DNA of 64,000 bases from Ladona fulva. Its lineage: Eukaryota; Arthropoda; Insecta; Odonata; Libellulidae. Shown one piece after another: positions 36,326 to 48,200 of the stretch. The DNA is taken from assembly GCA_000376725.2 (NCBI GenBank), contig KZ308137.1, positions 384,026 through 448,025 on the forward strand. Direction: 5' to 3'. The notes under the pieces were generated by a model. That model was not told where the DNA came from. It saw only the letters and a program-made list of their open reading frames with translations, and searched no databases. The stretch's first letter is position 1. Each line of letters opens with the position of its first letter. The position numbers and the translations under genes are program-made.

Positions 36326-38105
36326 AAAAATATTATGCTTTATTGGATGTTGCTCCCTAAGATTCACCACATTTTTTTTCTTGTGTTTACCACAAGACGT
36401 GTCTCATAGATTGAGATTTTATCTTGGAATTACAAATGCAATCTCAGTAAATGTTTCTTGGAATCTCTTTTTCCCTTTTCCTTTGAATAACACTGTCATT
36501 TTAGGAAAAAGAGAGAGGGTAAGATCTTTCACTAAGATAGTATTGCTACTGTGGTGAGAAAACCTTTTATATACTGTATTGGTTGCTCATTTATTTATTT
36601 CCCACTACTATTCATAAGTACACATTAACCAAGTAATGGGTGAGTAAAATATAAAGAGGATAGGAATTTCTGAAATAATTATTTGAAGGTAGGATGCAAG
36701 GTAGGGTAAGACAAGCGCAAAAGATGTTGGATGACATAAGGGGCTGAAAAAGTTATCAAGATATCTTAAATAAGTTACAAAGAGAGATTTATTCAGAAAT
36801 CTGTAAATAATACTACCAGTAACTCTCTATCTTGATAGCAGTTTTAATTGTCTCGTTGTTAAAACTCGGGAACTTTCTATTTTATCTAATTGGAAAATCA
36901 CTTCTATGATAAAATATCAAGTTAGCTTGCCTATGATGATAGCATTGGACTGTTCCAAGAATAGTTTGAATGTTACCAGTGAAGAGAATAGTACTCAAAG
37001 CTTTAAAATCCAGTGGTAGGGAGCAAAAATACCTCTCCAAGCTCAAAAATCAACTATCCTTCCTTTTCCAGAGCCAGTTGTAAAAGTGAAAAATTAAGAA
37101 AATAATCCTATTTCAACAAAATTTTTTATCATTTCTTTGCTTCAAATTTTCATTTTTAGGGAATGGAGCACTAGTAAAGTGTTTTGAAATATACAACAAG
37201 GAGGGAAGTGCATAAAAAAGTTGAAGACCCCAAATGCAAAGTGATTAAATTACATTATGCTCCGGGAGTCAAACTCCTAACTTCCTTTTGCCTAAAAAAT
37301 GCTTTACCATGAAATTACCACAGCAGTAATTTCCCTCCTTTTATCCAGATACTTTGCAGATGAAGAAAACTGTATGCAGCACCCATCACATAGGTTGTTG
37401 ACTCTTTAAGATTTGGTTAAAAGGCTAGCTCAATCCACTTGTAAAACAATCATAGGAAATTCTATGTGAACAAAATAACAAGCTATTCTATTATTGCTTG
37501 GAAGTAAATGATCAAAGAGGACTTTTCAAAACTGACAACAGTAGACAGCCACACATAAGAATAGGTTGCTGATCAGTGATAAGTAAATTATTTTTAGAAA
37601 GGAGGCATAACAACTTACAACGTGCTTCCATAGAGAATCTAAATTTTTTTGGAGCACTTGGAGATGAAAGTTAATTCATACATATAATAAACAAGAGAAT
37701 TCTTTTAGGTTAATTTAATACCAATTCTCCAAAAGTAATATACTTACAATAGTATGTAGATGATCATTTAGAAAAACTCTTTCCTTTAACTATGGGCACT
37801 AACTTATTCAGAAATTAACATTATGATGTGTTTTACATGAAATTCTCATAATTTTGAGGAAAACCAAGAGAAAGATGCCAAGATTAGGAAGTATTCCGGT
37901 GAATATGGGAGAGTCTGCGACCATACTTACAACCTTAGCTCACTCTAATTTCCTCCATATTTGGGTGGCAAGAATAATTCTTGGGGCACTTAGCTCACTG
38001 ATTTGCTCCTCTATTGCCAAAGAAGTTACAATATTTCTGATTTTCTTCATTTAAATAACAAAATGAACCAAGTAACCCTACTATGAGTATTATCATTTCA
38101 AAGTT
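36326..38105. other. No gene recognised, inside CpG-poor domain
   Basis: AT-rich, with no exon that I can defend. If the CpG depletion marks transcription, this stretch is part of an unidentified transcript or a long bib 3' region. Confidence 0.4.
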
Positions 38106-38109
38106 TAGA

Positions 38110-38570
38110 GGCAATCATTAAGAGAATAGACGTTTGGTCCTAAGAAAAAGTTTGCGAGCAATGTTATTTTGCATTGGTATGTCTCACCTTGAGTACGCAT
38201 CTAGTGTATGGGACCCTGCTGACAAGTGTTGTTTTCAAAACTCAGAAAGAGGCAATGAAAGGCTATACTTTTTACAAAGAATTGCTATGATTTCAACAAA
38301 GGATAAATTTACAAAATAAGTTTAGACAAAGCATGTTCAGAGATGATGTAGCCAATACAATACATCCTCCATGTTACATAGGCCGTTCTCATGCTGTGAG
38401 AAAGATCAAGTAAATAAATGAACGAATTGATACTAGAATTAAGTTTTTCCACGAACCATAGGCAAAAGTAATTGATTAGGGAAGTAGAGTCATGGTGCAT
38501 ACACCCCCTACCACACATCAAAAGACAGCTTTTAGGGTACTAACATGGACAGGCTTATAGTCATAGTCAA
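38110..38570 (+). mobile_element. LINE family A, decayed plus-strand copy
   Basis: The plus-strand frame includes GMSHLEYASSVWDPADKCC, matching the 9.0-9.4-kb copy, then frameshifts. The 3' part aligns with that copy through ATTGATTAGGGAAGTAGAGT and the hairpin region, ending GGACAGGCTTATAGTCATAG. Several CpGs of the other copies are CA or TG here (hairpin CGCCG to CATCA, GGCGGC to GACAGC). Confidence 0.75.
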
Positions 38571-39339
38571 TGTAGCTAAAATAGGTAATTTTTTCCTTTA
38601 TTCTTCCCTCTCTTGTTCATTATAGATAATATATTGTCTAATAGCATCTTCCACCAGGTGGTAGAGAATGCTATTAAATGGTGCTGTCAGGTGACCAAGT
38701 TTTCCAGGGTTCTCCTTGCTTTCCTCTTCACACTCATTTTAGATATTCAAAAATATTATCAATGGTATGCTGTCAATGATATTTTCAATAATGTAAATTA
38801 ACAGGTGTTCAATGGAAAACCATGAATATGTGTCAGGTGCTCCAAGGTTTAATTTAATTATATGTGATTATTGACGTGAATTGGAGAAAGTTGAACAGAA
38901 AACACTTAATAAACTATAATTTTGCTTAATGCAGTAAGCTTTTAATAGCAGATGTTCTAGCAAGAAATCTCACATAGTTTTTTGTGTTGTAGTTAATTCT
39001 TTTTGTTGCTCTGCAGTCTTGTTAAAGTTCAGTAACACTGCTCTAACTATGCATTACAGTCACTTCTTCATAACAGTGGACTTTCTCCCTTATGATTATC
39101 ATAAACTTTTTGTTTACTAAATTCTTGTTTAATTTTAGAATTACTATGCTGAAATTTACATTTATAAGCTGGGTACAAGACCACTAGGAACATAATAAAT
39201 GAAAAATGTCTTCATTAATATCTCATTTCCAGAGCTGGCCATCTACCAAAGGGGGCCCAGGTGAAAATACCAACTCAGCCCTTACCTCTGTAGCAATATT
39301 TTAAAGGTGATTCAATGGCTGAGTTCATTTCACACCTAA

Positions 39340-39416
39340 CGATTTCCAATGGAGAATTGACCCATAATGGCTTTCATCAAAGAACACATTACCCACTTGG
39401 CTATCCGGACGTCATC
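39340..39416 (-). mobile_element. SINE family 1, degenerate
   Basis: Minus strand: GTCCGGATAGCCAAGTGGGT, AATGTGTTCTTTGATGAAAG and GGGTCAATTCTCC. Family 1 CGCG is TGTG here, in keeping with the CpG-poor domain. Confidence 0.6.
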
Positions 39417-40334
39417 CTTTCTATATTTCCTCTGACTATGCGATAATTATTTTATAGTAAACAAAGAAAAATATTGGATATAACAAAACTTCAAACAGGT
39501 ATATTGTTTTCCATCTGTGAATTAAATAGTCACCATCCTACACTGGGGCCCTCTCAAACTCAGGGCCCGTATGTTAAGATTCCATGGGACTTGGGCTTAG
39601 TTTCCTGAATCTCATTTCCAAATCAACCTCTCAGCATATTTAGTCCAACATATGCACACTTGTTCAAGAAGAAGAAAGTGCTTCTTGGCAACAGCATAAA
39701 ACAGATTCAAGAAAAACATTTGCATGCAAAGGGACAACATTAAATCAAGGAGTACTATTTTATTTTTCATTGTTCACTTATAGATGCATGCCTCAGTATT
39801 AAAATTCTATTTCGAAGCCTCTTCTACATGAAACTCTAGTGGAATAGCATTACTATTGCTTAGTAGGTCAATTGCCTTCAGAACCAATGAGGAGTAGGAT
39901 TCCAACAGGGCCTAAGCCTACAATTCTACATCAGGGAAAAGTGAAAGCATTGTACTATTATCAAAAAAGATTGAGTTAGTACTACAGTAATTATTTTGTA
40001 TTATAAAACAATTTATTTCTCAGTACATAATATCTGCTCTAATCAGCTCAGAAATTGATGAAATTAAATTAAATATGCTGGCCAGGCTTGACATCCAAGC
40101 CTGTACATAGCCCTCAACACCTTGATTACCTCCGTAAAATCATATCTAATAAACAAAGATCTGCCACTAGTGAAGCTGACAGTATAAATGAATTTAACAG
40201 AAAAATCCAAAGTTCACTGTATACCTATGTGTAAGACACCTTTTTCATGAAATATTTAGGATTAAGAGATCTTATTGGAGGATATATACCATAAACTCAA
40301 AATGAGAAGGCTTTACCTCGTGGAAGGCCATTAC
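39417..40334. other. No gene recognised
   Basis: AT-rich and CpG-poor; it may include distal bib 3' UTR. Confidence 0.4.
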
Positions 40335-40426
40335 AATGAAAGAACCTTAGCAAAACATGTTGCCTTTAATAAATTCTGTGGGAGTGTGCGAAAGGTTCTT
40401 TCATTGATAAATACCATGGTATTTAT
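40335..40426. repeat. Hairpin pair downstream of bib
   Basis: AATGAAAGAACCTT (40335-40348) is the exact complement of 40392-40405. It is followed at once by a perfect 20-bp palindrome, ATAAATACCATGGTATTTAT (40407-40426). They lie 1.5 kb beyond the bib stop codon, possibly in its 3' UTR. Confidence 0.5.
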
Positions 40427-40463
40427 TATGATAGATCAATAATACCCAAAAACCTTGCTGCAT

Positions 40464-40469
40464 TTTATT
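40464..40469 (-). promoter_or_regulatory. Candidate bib poly(A) signal
   Basis: Minus-strand AATAAA, about 1.44 kb past the bib stop. It is the nearest canonical hexamer I found downstream; ATTAAA variants occur closer (about 41452 and 41357). Others follow at 40422-40427 and 40012-40017. Not confirmed. Confidence 0.25.
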
Positions 40470-41912
40470 CTAAGGTATATACTGTATTCTTTGCTAGGAC
40501 AGTATTATGATAAAGCATCTATCCAGATAGATGAGGACAGGACCCTCAATGTCAGATTTTTCTCCGTACCTAAAGGACATTTTTGAATAAAAAATGCAAA
40601 TTGATGTTTGAACAACTATAATTCAAACCATTAATACAAAAAATAAGTATACAAATTGTTCATTAAATAATAAATGGACAGCACAATCTAAGATTTCAAC
40701 AAAACACCTTTAAAATTTTCAGAAAACACAATTATATACATCAGATCAATGGCATTATATACTGCATGACACATGTACTATCAGAGATGAATGAAAAACA
40801 TTAAAACAACTTCTTTGGAAATGCCCTGAATTCCAGATTTTAAATGGAAAGAAATTTATGAAAAATAATGGCAGTTGCATTAATATGGAAAAAAAGGAAC
40901 TCTTTCAGCAGTACACAGATAAAATTTTGATCTGCTAGATGTGGTATATATTAAAATGCATTATATTACTACATCAATAATGTTATATGAGCTAGTTTAC
41001 ATAGAATATTATAGTTACCATATGTACATTTGGGGAATATAAAATATATTTTGGATATAAATACAAACAGAGCAGCATGTGTTACAAACAATAGCTGTGA
41101 CTAAAATGAAGCTACTTTTCCATTCTGATTACTTAAAACAAAATGTATATCATAAATGAATCATGCTTTGACTAATTAATTTCTTACACTGATGAAACCT
41201 TAGAACAGAGTAGATATGTAATGATGAGTATTGTGCTTAAAAAAAATTGAAATTCAAAGAATGAATTTCAGAAACATGGGACTGATTCCAGAGTCCATTA
41301 AGGTTATCAATAATTGAGAAAATTATAGTATGCATTACCTCCTTATTAACTGACTTTAATGAGGAGGAGTCTTGATTTTGTGAACAATAAGACAGCAAAA
41401 GGAATACAAAAATCATTATAAAACACAAAAAACGTCATGGTAGACCCAAGCATTTAATTTTAAATTAAATACTAGGGGTCAATAAATCAAATCATCTTCT
41501 CACATTATTTGTGAAAATGTCAACGGTCATACAACCAAACAATTCCGACTTTAAAAATGAAAAAAAATATGGTGATAAGAATGTAAGATTCATAATGACG
41601 TCTGCTATGGTGAACAGCATGCTGACGTAAAATGCAAGGCACATTCTCTTGAACAACAACAAAAACTTCACATAGTCAATATTGGCCCAGCACTTCCAGG
41701 TAACAACATTCACAAAATGTTTGTAACTCAAATGCCTTTCCCAACATCTTATGCCGAGGTGAAAACATTTGCGTGAGATTCCAAAAGAAAACCTTAAATA
41801 GCATTAAGGCCACCAAATGCTTTCCAGATGAAAACCTACTTTGATTTTAAACTCGGCTGTTGTTAATGGATAAATATCCAGTCCCTCAATAATTTACAAA
41901 GGTCCTTTGGTG

Positions 41913-42553
41913 TCAGTATTGTGGAGATGGAGAGAGATGTCTGAATGATGACACAGAATTAGGAGTGTTCAGCATAGAGTTTGGTCCACTTGGAGGACTT
42001 GAGGAAGGATTTCCCCCAGTCATCATGTGAGGGATGGGTGAGTGATGCTGATGGGACTGCTGCATGTGTCGCTGACCATCTCCCCTGTTCTTCCCATAAG
42101 CACCACTGCTTTGGTATGAGCCATATGATGAATCAGTCGAGTCCTGCCTGCGTCCAGAGGGTACATAGACAGACTCCTGCCTCATCCCAGAGTTTCCTTG
42201 TCCAGCTTTTCCGGCATAAACACCACCACCGATGTTTGTGACACTTCGGACTCCATAAATGCTTTCTGAACGGGGCTGAACTGGTCCATTGGCAGTGTTT
42301 GGGCTTATTCCTTCACCTCCTCGCATAGGGTATAGGGATTGTGCTGGCACAAGAGGACCAGGCCGTGGAGGAAGACCTGCTCCTCCTTGGCCCCTTCCTT
42401 GAGGGGATTTTGAATACACTGATTGAGAGCGATTCAGGTTGGCACGGGTCAATGGTGGAGATCTTGTGTACATGGACTTAGTTCCACCATAGAGAGGCTC
42501 AGACTGTTCTATTTTCATAGATCTGGTTGGGTAGAGGGTCATAGCGGCATTCC
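41913..42553 (-). CDS. bib: big brain, last coding exon (tail C-terminus)
   Basis: Acceptor TTTACAG at 42554-42560, then 641 bases completing a glycine codon split with the previous exon and ending in TGA at 41915-41913 (212 residues). It encodes the distal cytoplasmic tail. Stretches EPLYGGTKSMYTRSPPLTRA, NLNRSQSVYSKS, PRPGPLVPAQSLYPMR, RSESIYG and DSSYGSYQSSGAYG match fly bib in order. Ser-hydrophobic-Tyr units (SMY, SVY, SLY, SIY, SVY) recur, followed by a His/Gln/Pro-rich end. The fly protein is a neurogenic MIP family member acting in Notch lateral inhibition. The tail is shorter here, without the fly's long CAG/glutamine runs. Confidence 0.93.
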
Positions 42554-43236
42554 CTGTAAATAAATATGTATGTGAGCTCATGTTTTACGCTAATTCACAT
42601 GGTGATTAAAAAGGTTTTCCCCTAATAAACTAGGAGGCATGAATATTTACTAATTATTTAAACATCTACAAGTCCTATAAAATACTACATTTTATAGATC
42701 TAAGTACTATAATATGATGAAACATTTCTAACTTTAGTTAACAATAAGATAAAGATGAGCTAATGAGAGTACTGAGCATTTTTAACAGATTAAAATTTCA
42801 TTCAAACCAATTATAATGATTTCCTCAAAATCAATATCGAATTAAGAACTCCATTTACATGCAAAATATTTATCAAGTCCTTAATTATGACTTGAAAATG
42901 TCTATGATGCCCATGGTAATACATTTCAAATGGGAACATTTCCACAAAAAATCCTTCACAGACAGTTTCATGACTAGCTGCAGTGGCATAGTGGTTACTG
43001 ATCTAGCACTCCATCCCCAAGGTACTGGGTTTGAGTTCCAGCTAATCCAATTTTTCTGAATAGGCTGTGGTTGTGCATGCTTGTCAATCATAATGATAAT
43101 TAAGATGGATGTAATTAGGGTCTTCCTGCACCCATTAAAGAAAATTATTATTAACATCAGCACACGATAATACAAATCCATCAGTTGAATCTAACTTAAA
43201 AATACATGATGGCTTGTAGCTGATATAGCCTCTTAC
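42554..43236 (-). other. bib: bib intron (683 bp) with SINE
   Basis: GT-AG intron between the two tail exons. It holds a family 2 SINE on the opposite strand (42975-43155). Confidence 0.9.
42975..43155 (+). mobile_element. tRNA-derived SINE, family 2
   Basis: A-box region CAGTGGCATAGTGGTTACTG, B-box-like GGGTTTGAGTTCC, body TCTGAATAGGCTGTGGTTGT, tail GTAATTAGGGTCTTCCTGCA then TTATTATTA. Antisense to bib within an intron. Confidence 0.65.
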
Positions 43237-43518
43237 CATTGGGTGAAATTGGCTCCTGAACACGCATGGTAACATCTCCTGCAGCTGGTCTAAGAACCGG
43301 GTAAGTTGTCTGACCTATGTGGTTGTGACTGACAATATTGCTGTTGTGCTGGTTTTGATGAGCAAGTGCCTGATGCAAGTGACCTTGGCTTTGATGAAGC
43401 TGCTGTTGTTGATGGAACTTGGAAAAAGCAGACCCAGATGAGACAACAGTTGGAGCAACTGTTCCTTTATCACCAACCTCATCATATGGATCTTCATCAC
43501 TGTGAATGCTTGAGGAAT
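43237..43518 (-). CDS. bib: big brain, proximal tail exon
   Basis: Acceptor TTATTCCAG before 43518, donor GTAAGAG after 43237. 282 bases: two complete an Asp codon begun in the upstream exon, 93 codons follow, and one base starts the next Gly codon. The peptide begins SSSIHSDEDPYDEVGDKG, corresponding to the acidic SSSIHS.DE segment just after TM6 of fly bib. It continues into a Gln/His-rich stretch (HQQQQLHQSQGHLHQALAHQ) and ends TTYPVLRPAAGDVTMRVQ then EPISPN. Cytoplasmic and probably disordered. Phase and donor agree with the exon at 41913-42553. Confidence 0.92.
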
Positions 43519-44722
43519 CTGGAATAATAATTTAAAATTGACCATGAGATACATTAACTTTCAATATAATTTAATCTGAGTTTCTGAATAAGATATTTCT
43601 ATTTTAAAATAGTACCTTATACATATATTAACCTATTTCTAACTTGTTCTCTACAATTTTCAAAAGTGCAGCACATTCCATGATCTACAACTAAAAACGG
43701 CACAATGACATGACATGATACAATGACAATAACATGCAAAGTACTCTAAATAAATGACTATAGCAAAATCATACAGTTTATAGTGACTTTAATATAATTT
43801 CTGTCTCAACTTCCATACAAATTACCCTAAAAAAATTGTTACACATTTCCCTTATTTATATTTCATACTGTTTTAAACATTTCTCACCTAACGACTATCA
43901 CAGAAAAATTGCTGAGAATGTAAAATAGCATTTTTATTTAGTTTTAAAGCACACCAGCAATTTTTTTAGATAATAAACAACCTGATATCTTTACTGGCAC
44001 ATAATAAAGATACATTTCAGGAAAAATATTATATTATTATTAAATATCTTTAAGTATCGCATTTGGAATAAAAATAAAAGCTTATTTTCATTTTTTTAAA
44101 AGAGCACAATTAAAAATATCTAACCATAAAGAAGTTACTTCTAAAAAATTGCAAGGAAAATGATGAAACCTCTCAGTAAATTACACCTTCTTACTCTGAC
44201 AAAAATTACACATTAGTTATAATTGACATGTATAAAATATTTCTAAAGATTCAAAAACAATAATGTGACCGAATGCAATGGATACTGAGCACTACCCACA
44301 CACCAAAAACCTCCAATGGAGTTGCTACTTATTACTGCAGAATGAAACACAACACTACTCAACTATTGCAAATTTGGAGCAAATTATAATCATTCCAAAC
44401 AAGAACTACAGCTTCCAAAGTAACTACATTGGTCATTTCCTTTCACACTTACCAAGCACAGTGGTATGCAAAACTGAACAAAGATTTTTAGGGGAATCTG
44501 AAAATAAACATTAACGAACTGAAGATAATGACAACATAAAAAAAGCTTTCACTACAATTCAATTAAGCTCTACAAAGCTAATAACATCGATAAAATCGTA
44601 ATCATAAAAAAAAACAGAAGCAGATCCATTGCTTTCTATAAAACAGAACACTGACAACCAACTTATTTAAAAATTTATATGAACAGAAAAATAGGTAACT
44701 TGTCATGCAAATAATATCATAC
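43519..44722 (-). other. bib: bib intron (1204 bp)
   Basis: GT-AG intron, phase 1, AT-rich and CpG-poor. No repeat family recognised. Confidence 0.9.
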
Positions 44723-44831
44723 CTCCATCTATAGAATCCTTGGGTCTTCTGTTCTGTCTTTTGGGGTTGAAAATGAATTCATAAATCAATCCAGAAACTA
44801 TTCCTCCCAGAAGTGGTCCAAACCAGTAAAC
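44723..44831 (-). CDS. bib: big brain, TM6 exon
   Basis: Acceptor TAATTACAG, donor GTATGATA. 109 bases give 36 codons plus one base. The peptide starts VYWFGPLLGG and continues through IVSGLIYEFIF, the sixth transmembrane helix of the MIP fold, then the basic cytoplasmic stretch NPKRQNRRPKDSIDG. It matches the fly bib block of the same spacing (VYWFGPLVGG.. SIDN). It joins the NPA2 exon in phase 0, restoring HW/VYWFGP across the junction. Confidence 0.95.
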
Positions 44832-45169
44832 CTGTAATTAAAACAAGAAATTAGTGAAAAAAACTTTAACTTAATGAAAATTAAACAAAATACATAAATA
44901 TTTAATGAAATACATTTTTATTTTACAAAATAATTATTATATAATAGTATATATGTTTAACCAAAAGGTTTTAACAAAAAAAATATTGAAAGATGAGAGT
45001 TACTTTAACAAACAATTTTCCTTTTTAAAAAAAACAGAGAACAGACTCAGAATAAACTGAAAGTTTACTCATCCTAAACATAAAGAAACTACATCCACAA
45101 TGTTATTAAACGTCTTCTAATTTGGGAATGCTATTCGAACCAATGAAACTTTAGAAGAATCCAACATAC

Positions 45170-45238
45170 CCAATGGTTTTCCCATTTGTTGGTGACAAAA
45201 GCAGGTCCAAGAGAGCGGGCTGGATTCAATGATGGTAT
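45170..45238 (-). CDS. bib: big brain, second NPA-box exon
   Basis: Acceptor ATATTTCAG before 45238, donor GTATGT after 45170; exactly 69 bases, phase 0 on both sides. It encodes IPSLNPARSLGPAFV then TNKWENHW. NPARS is loop E, the second pore-lining NPA half-helix of aquaporins, with the conserved Arg of the selectivity filter directly after NPA. Fly bib has the near-identical LNPARSLGPSFV. The exon is only 338 bp from the TM6 exon but 17.4 kb from the upstream exon. Confidence 0.96.
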
Positions 45239-48200
45239 CTGAAATATGAGAGAAACATTTCATGAGAAATTGATCATGAACATTATAAATCTTCAATAAT
45301 CAACAACTTCAATATCAAAAAATACCTTTAATTTTTGGCATTGTTTTATTAAAAAATTTCATCTGAAATATTTCAAATCAATTTGGGTCTCATCAATCAA
45401 GTTTTCCGAATATTTTATCACTTAATGTCTTCCCTTAAGCTTTACCTTTCAAGAATCTTTTATATTCTCTCATTTCCAATTTCTTACAAACAATCTCTAA
45501 TGAACCGCTTTCAAATAAATTAAATATTACTGTGACTAGACAACCATCTTTATGATCACAGTTAATTATTGTTATTGCAATTCATAAATAATGAAATTAA
45601 TAATTTGTAATACTAAATATTGCACTCGCATTGCAAATTAATATTGAAGTGTAGATATGAATACAACTCAATAGGTCTTATCTTCAGCTTTGCCATAACT
45701 GAAAACCTTGCAATACTGGTTACCATTAAAAGATGCTCAAGTCTTACAAATTTTGTTTGAGAATGATAATATTAGAAGGTATGCATTAGAAAGCTGGAAA
45801 TGGTTGGCTATGTAGGACTTAATTTTCCTTGATTTACGAAGTTCTTTCGTGCTTTCCATGAAAAAAATTAAATTTGAGTTACTGAGAACTTTAAATTGAT
45901 TTTATTGATGTTAAGAAAGCTGTCAGCATCTATCGACCTAAGAGCAATATTTGACTAACTGATTGATAAATGTTACAAAATTATAAGTGCAACGATAGAT
46001 TGGGTTCATCTAGGGAAGATTTAGAGATTCCCAAGGAATATAGGTACCGACAGCTAAGAAAAGTCCAATAGGTGCCAAAATTCGCGGTCATTTCCCTCAC
46101 ATCTAGGCGCTAGGTTAATCCAGCAATTTTTCACCATTCATCATTCTCTGTAAGTACACCCGGCAATGGCAAATTGTGCAAACTATGCAAATTGCTTGAC
46201 GCGGCGAACTCCGCGATGGAGACGTGGGTCGAATTATTGCCGCGAATCGGAAAAAGGCCGAGGGTAACATCCGGTAGTCTTCGCAGGGAACGAAAGGTGA
46301 AACTGGAAGAATAAAAGGGAAGTGGAATGCAAGGCGTAGCAGTCCAGTGCTTCTGCACCTGCCTCCCCACCCCTACCCAAACGCCCACCCCACAGCCCGT
46401 CCAAGGCATTTGCTCAAATAAAGGCCACCGATCTTTTTTTTCTCAATCTTGCGCCAAAGCGGCGATCATCAACACCGGCCAGCAAGATAGATGGCACATG
46501 TGTCGTGAGTGCGACCCAAATCATTTAATCAAGCGATTAATACTTCGATTCCCGTTCATCGCTGAATATTTATAAAATAAGGATGTTAAAATGGCTGGAT
46601 TGAGACCTCTGGCGCGAAAAATATTCTTTTTTTACGCGAGGGAGGTCATTAGTATCGGGAAAAAGTCCGGGTTCCCGAGTTGGCGGCTAATGGTTAGAGC
46701 TGATGAGAAGCAGAAAGCGAATTTGGAGCTCCGAGCTGAAGCGGATGATGCGGCAGAACCACGTGGTGGGGATCATGCAAGAATCCGATTCAAAAATGCT
46801 GACACAGCAGAAAGAATTTCCTAGGGTATATATTTGACTACTGGTTGTATCTGAATGGGAACTACTCGGAATCGCCGAGCTTTCAGACTGAAAAACAATA
46901 GAGACTTCTTCCTAATGGAAGCTGGACCTACCGAGGCGCAGTAAGCAACATCTTCCTGCCCATGAGACGCTATCAGATCCGCGCGATCTGCATAGGCAGG
47001 CTGGAATACTCTTCCCTTTCTTTTAACAATCACTTGCAACTTCAACAAACAAGGATGCCATTTTGTGAAGCGAAAGCGTAAATAAATTGTTTCTAAGGAA
47101 CCGTGTTTACCAATGACTCGTAGAGCATAAGCTTTCACGTGAACTTTTATCTTGCTTTCAGAGCCCTGTGCACGGGCTTTCTAATTGGCTGTCGAGTTTG
47201 CTTGCGATCTTGGCGTCTTCTCCACTCCCATGACGTTGCATAATCAATCGGTAACATCGAGATCATCGTCGGAACTTTTCAGATATGTCTATTTTTCGGT
47301 GTCACTGACCGCAGAGCCGAAGTCGAAGGTGGCATCCAACGGAAGGTCATTGATGGCGAAGAAATACCACGAAATTTCGTTCACAAACAGGTCTCACCTT
47401 CCGCTGAATGCGCGCCCCGCATAGGCATCGTCACAATTGCTGGCTTCATTCCGTTGCGATAATCTAGATGATCACATTGTAATTCACATTGACTGCAAGT
47501 CTCTTTTAATCACCTACCCTGCCTTTCCAATTGAAACCAAAATTTTATCTAGTTTTAACTAAATTTCATCTTTGAATTTTATTAAAGAACACAATATTTA
47601 TGTTTACGAATGAAAGATTTTCTATTCGTTCAAGGTATCCATGGAAATAGTCCATCCATAAAGGGTGAAAAAGGTGTAGCACGAACTCGATGAAAAGGCA
47701 ATACGAGGCGAAGGTTTAATGTTTACTGTAGTGGTAACGACATCGACAACTTCGATCTTCATGTGATTTAAACCCCATATTTCATATCATGTAGAGTCAA
47801 TTCTGAGGGAACGAGATGCTTTAGTAGCATTTAGGCGTTTCTGGTGATTGATAAATATTTAGTTTAATTGTATATCTTATTTCTCAATGATAAATATTTT
47901 TCTAGGCATAAGCAAATACGAAACACATATGTGCAAATAGGTAGTAAGGTATTGCGTCTTTTCCATTGACGACTGATTTATTATCTTATTTCTTTCCAAA
48001 AATTTAAATACTTGATACATAATATAAATAATGCTCATTGATTTTCCTTTATTATTCATCTGAACCATTAAGCTCGACAATAAAATCAAACGAATAAAAC
48101 ATTTTGCCACTCGCAAAAAAACCTTTGATCCTAAATACTTCGATAATGCCAGCTTCGATATGAGAAGTAAGATTTGTCTCAGATTTAGGGACTTAGTTTT

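Larger units (their letters stand above)
34250..46050. other. CpG-depleted domain
   Basis: Over about 11.8 kb CpG is rare: for example none between 34852 and 35589 and none from 36901 to 37260. The sequence left of 34.2 kb and right of 46.1 kb has several per 60 bases in many rows. Base composition alone does not explain this, because C and G are both present and TG/CA are abundant. The domain covers the four 3' bib exons and about 7.6 kb downstream. It is best read as long-term germline CpG methylation of a transcribed region; this is inference. Confidence 0.8.

Noticed and set aside
46185..46192. ATGCAAAT octamer in the bib intron
   Set aside because: A single 8-base match is expected by chance in a window of this size.
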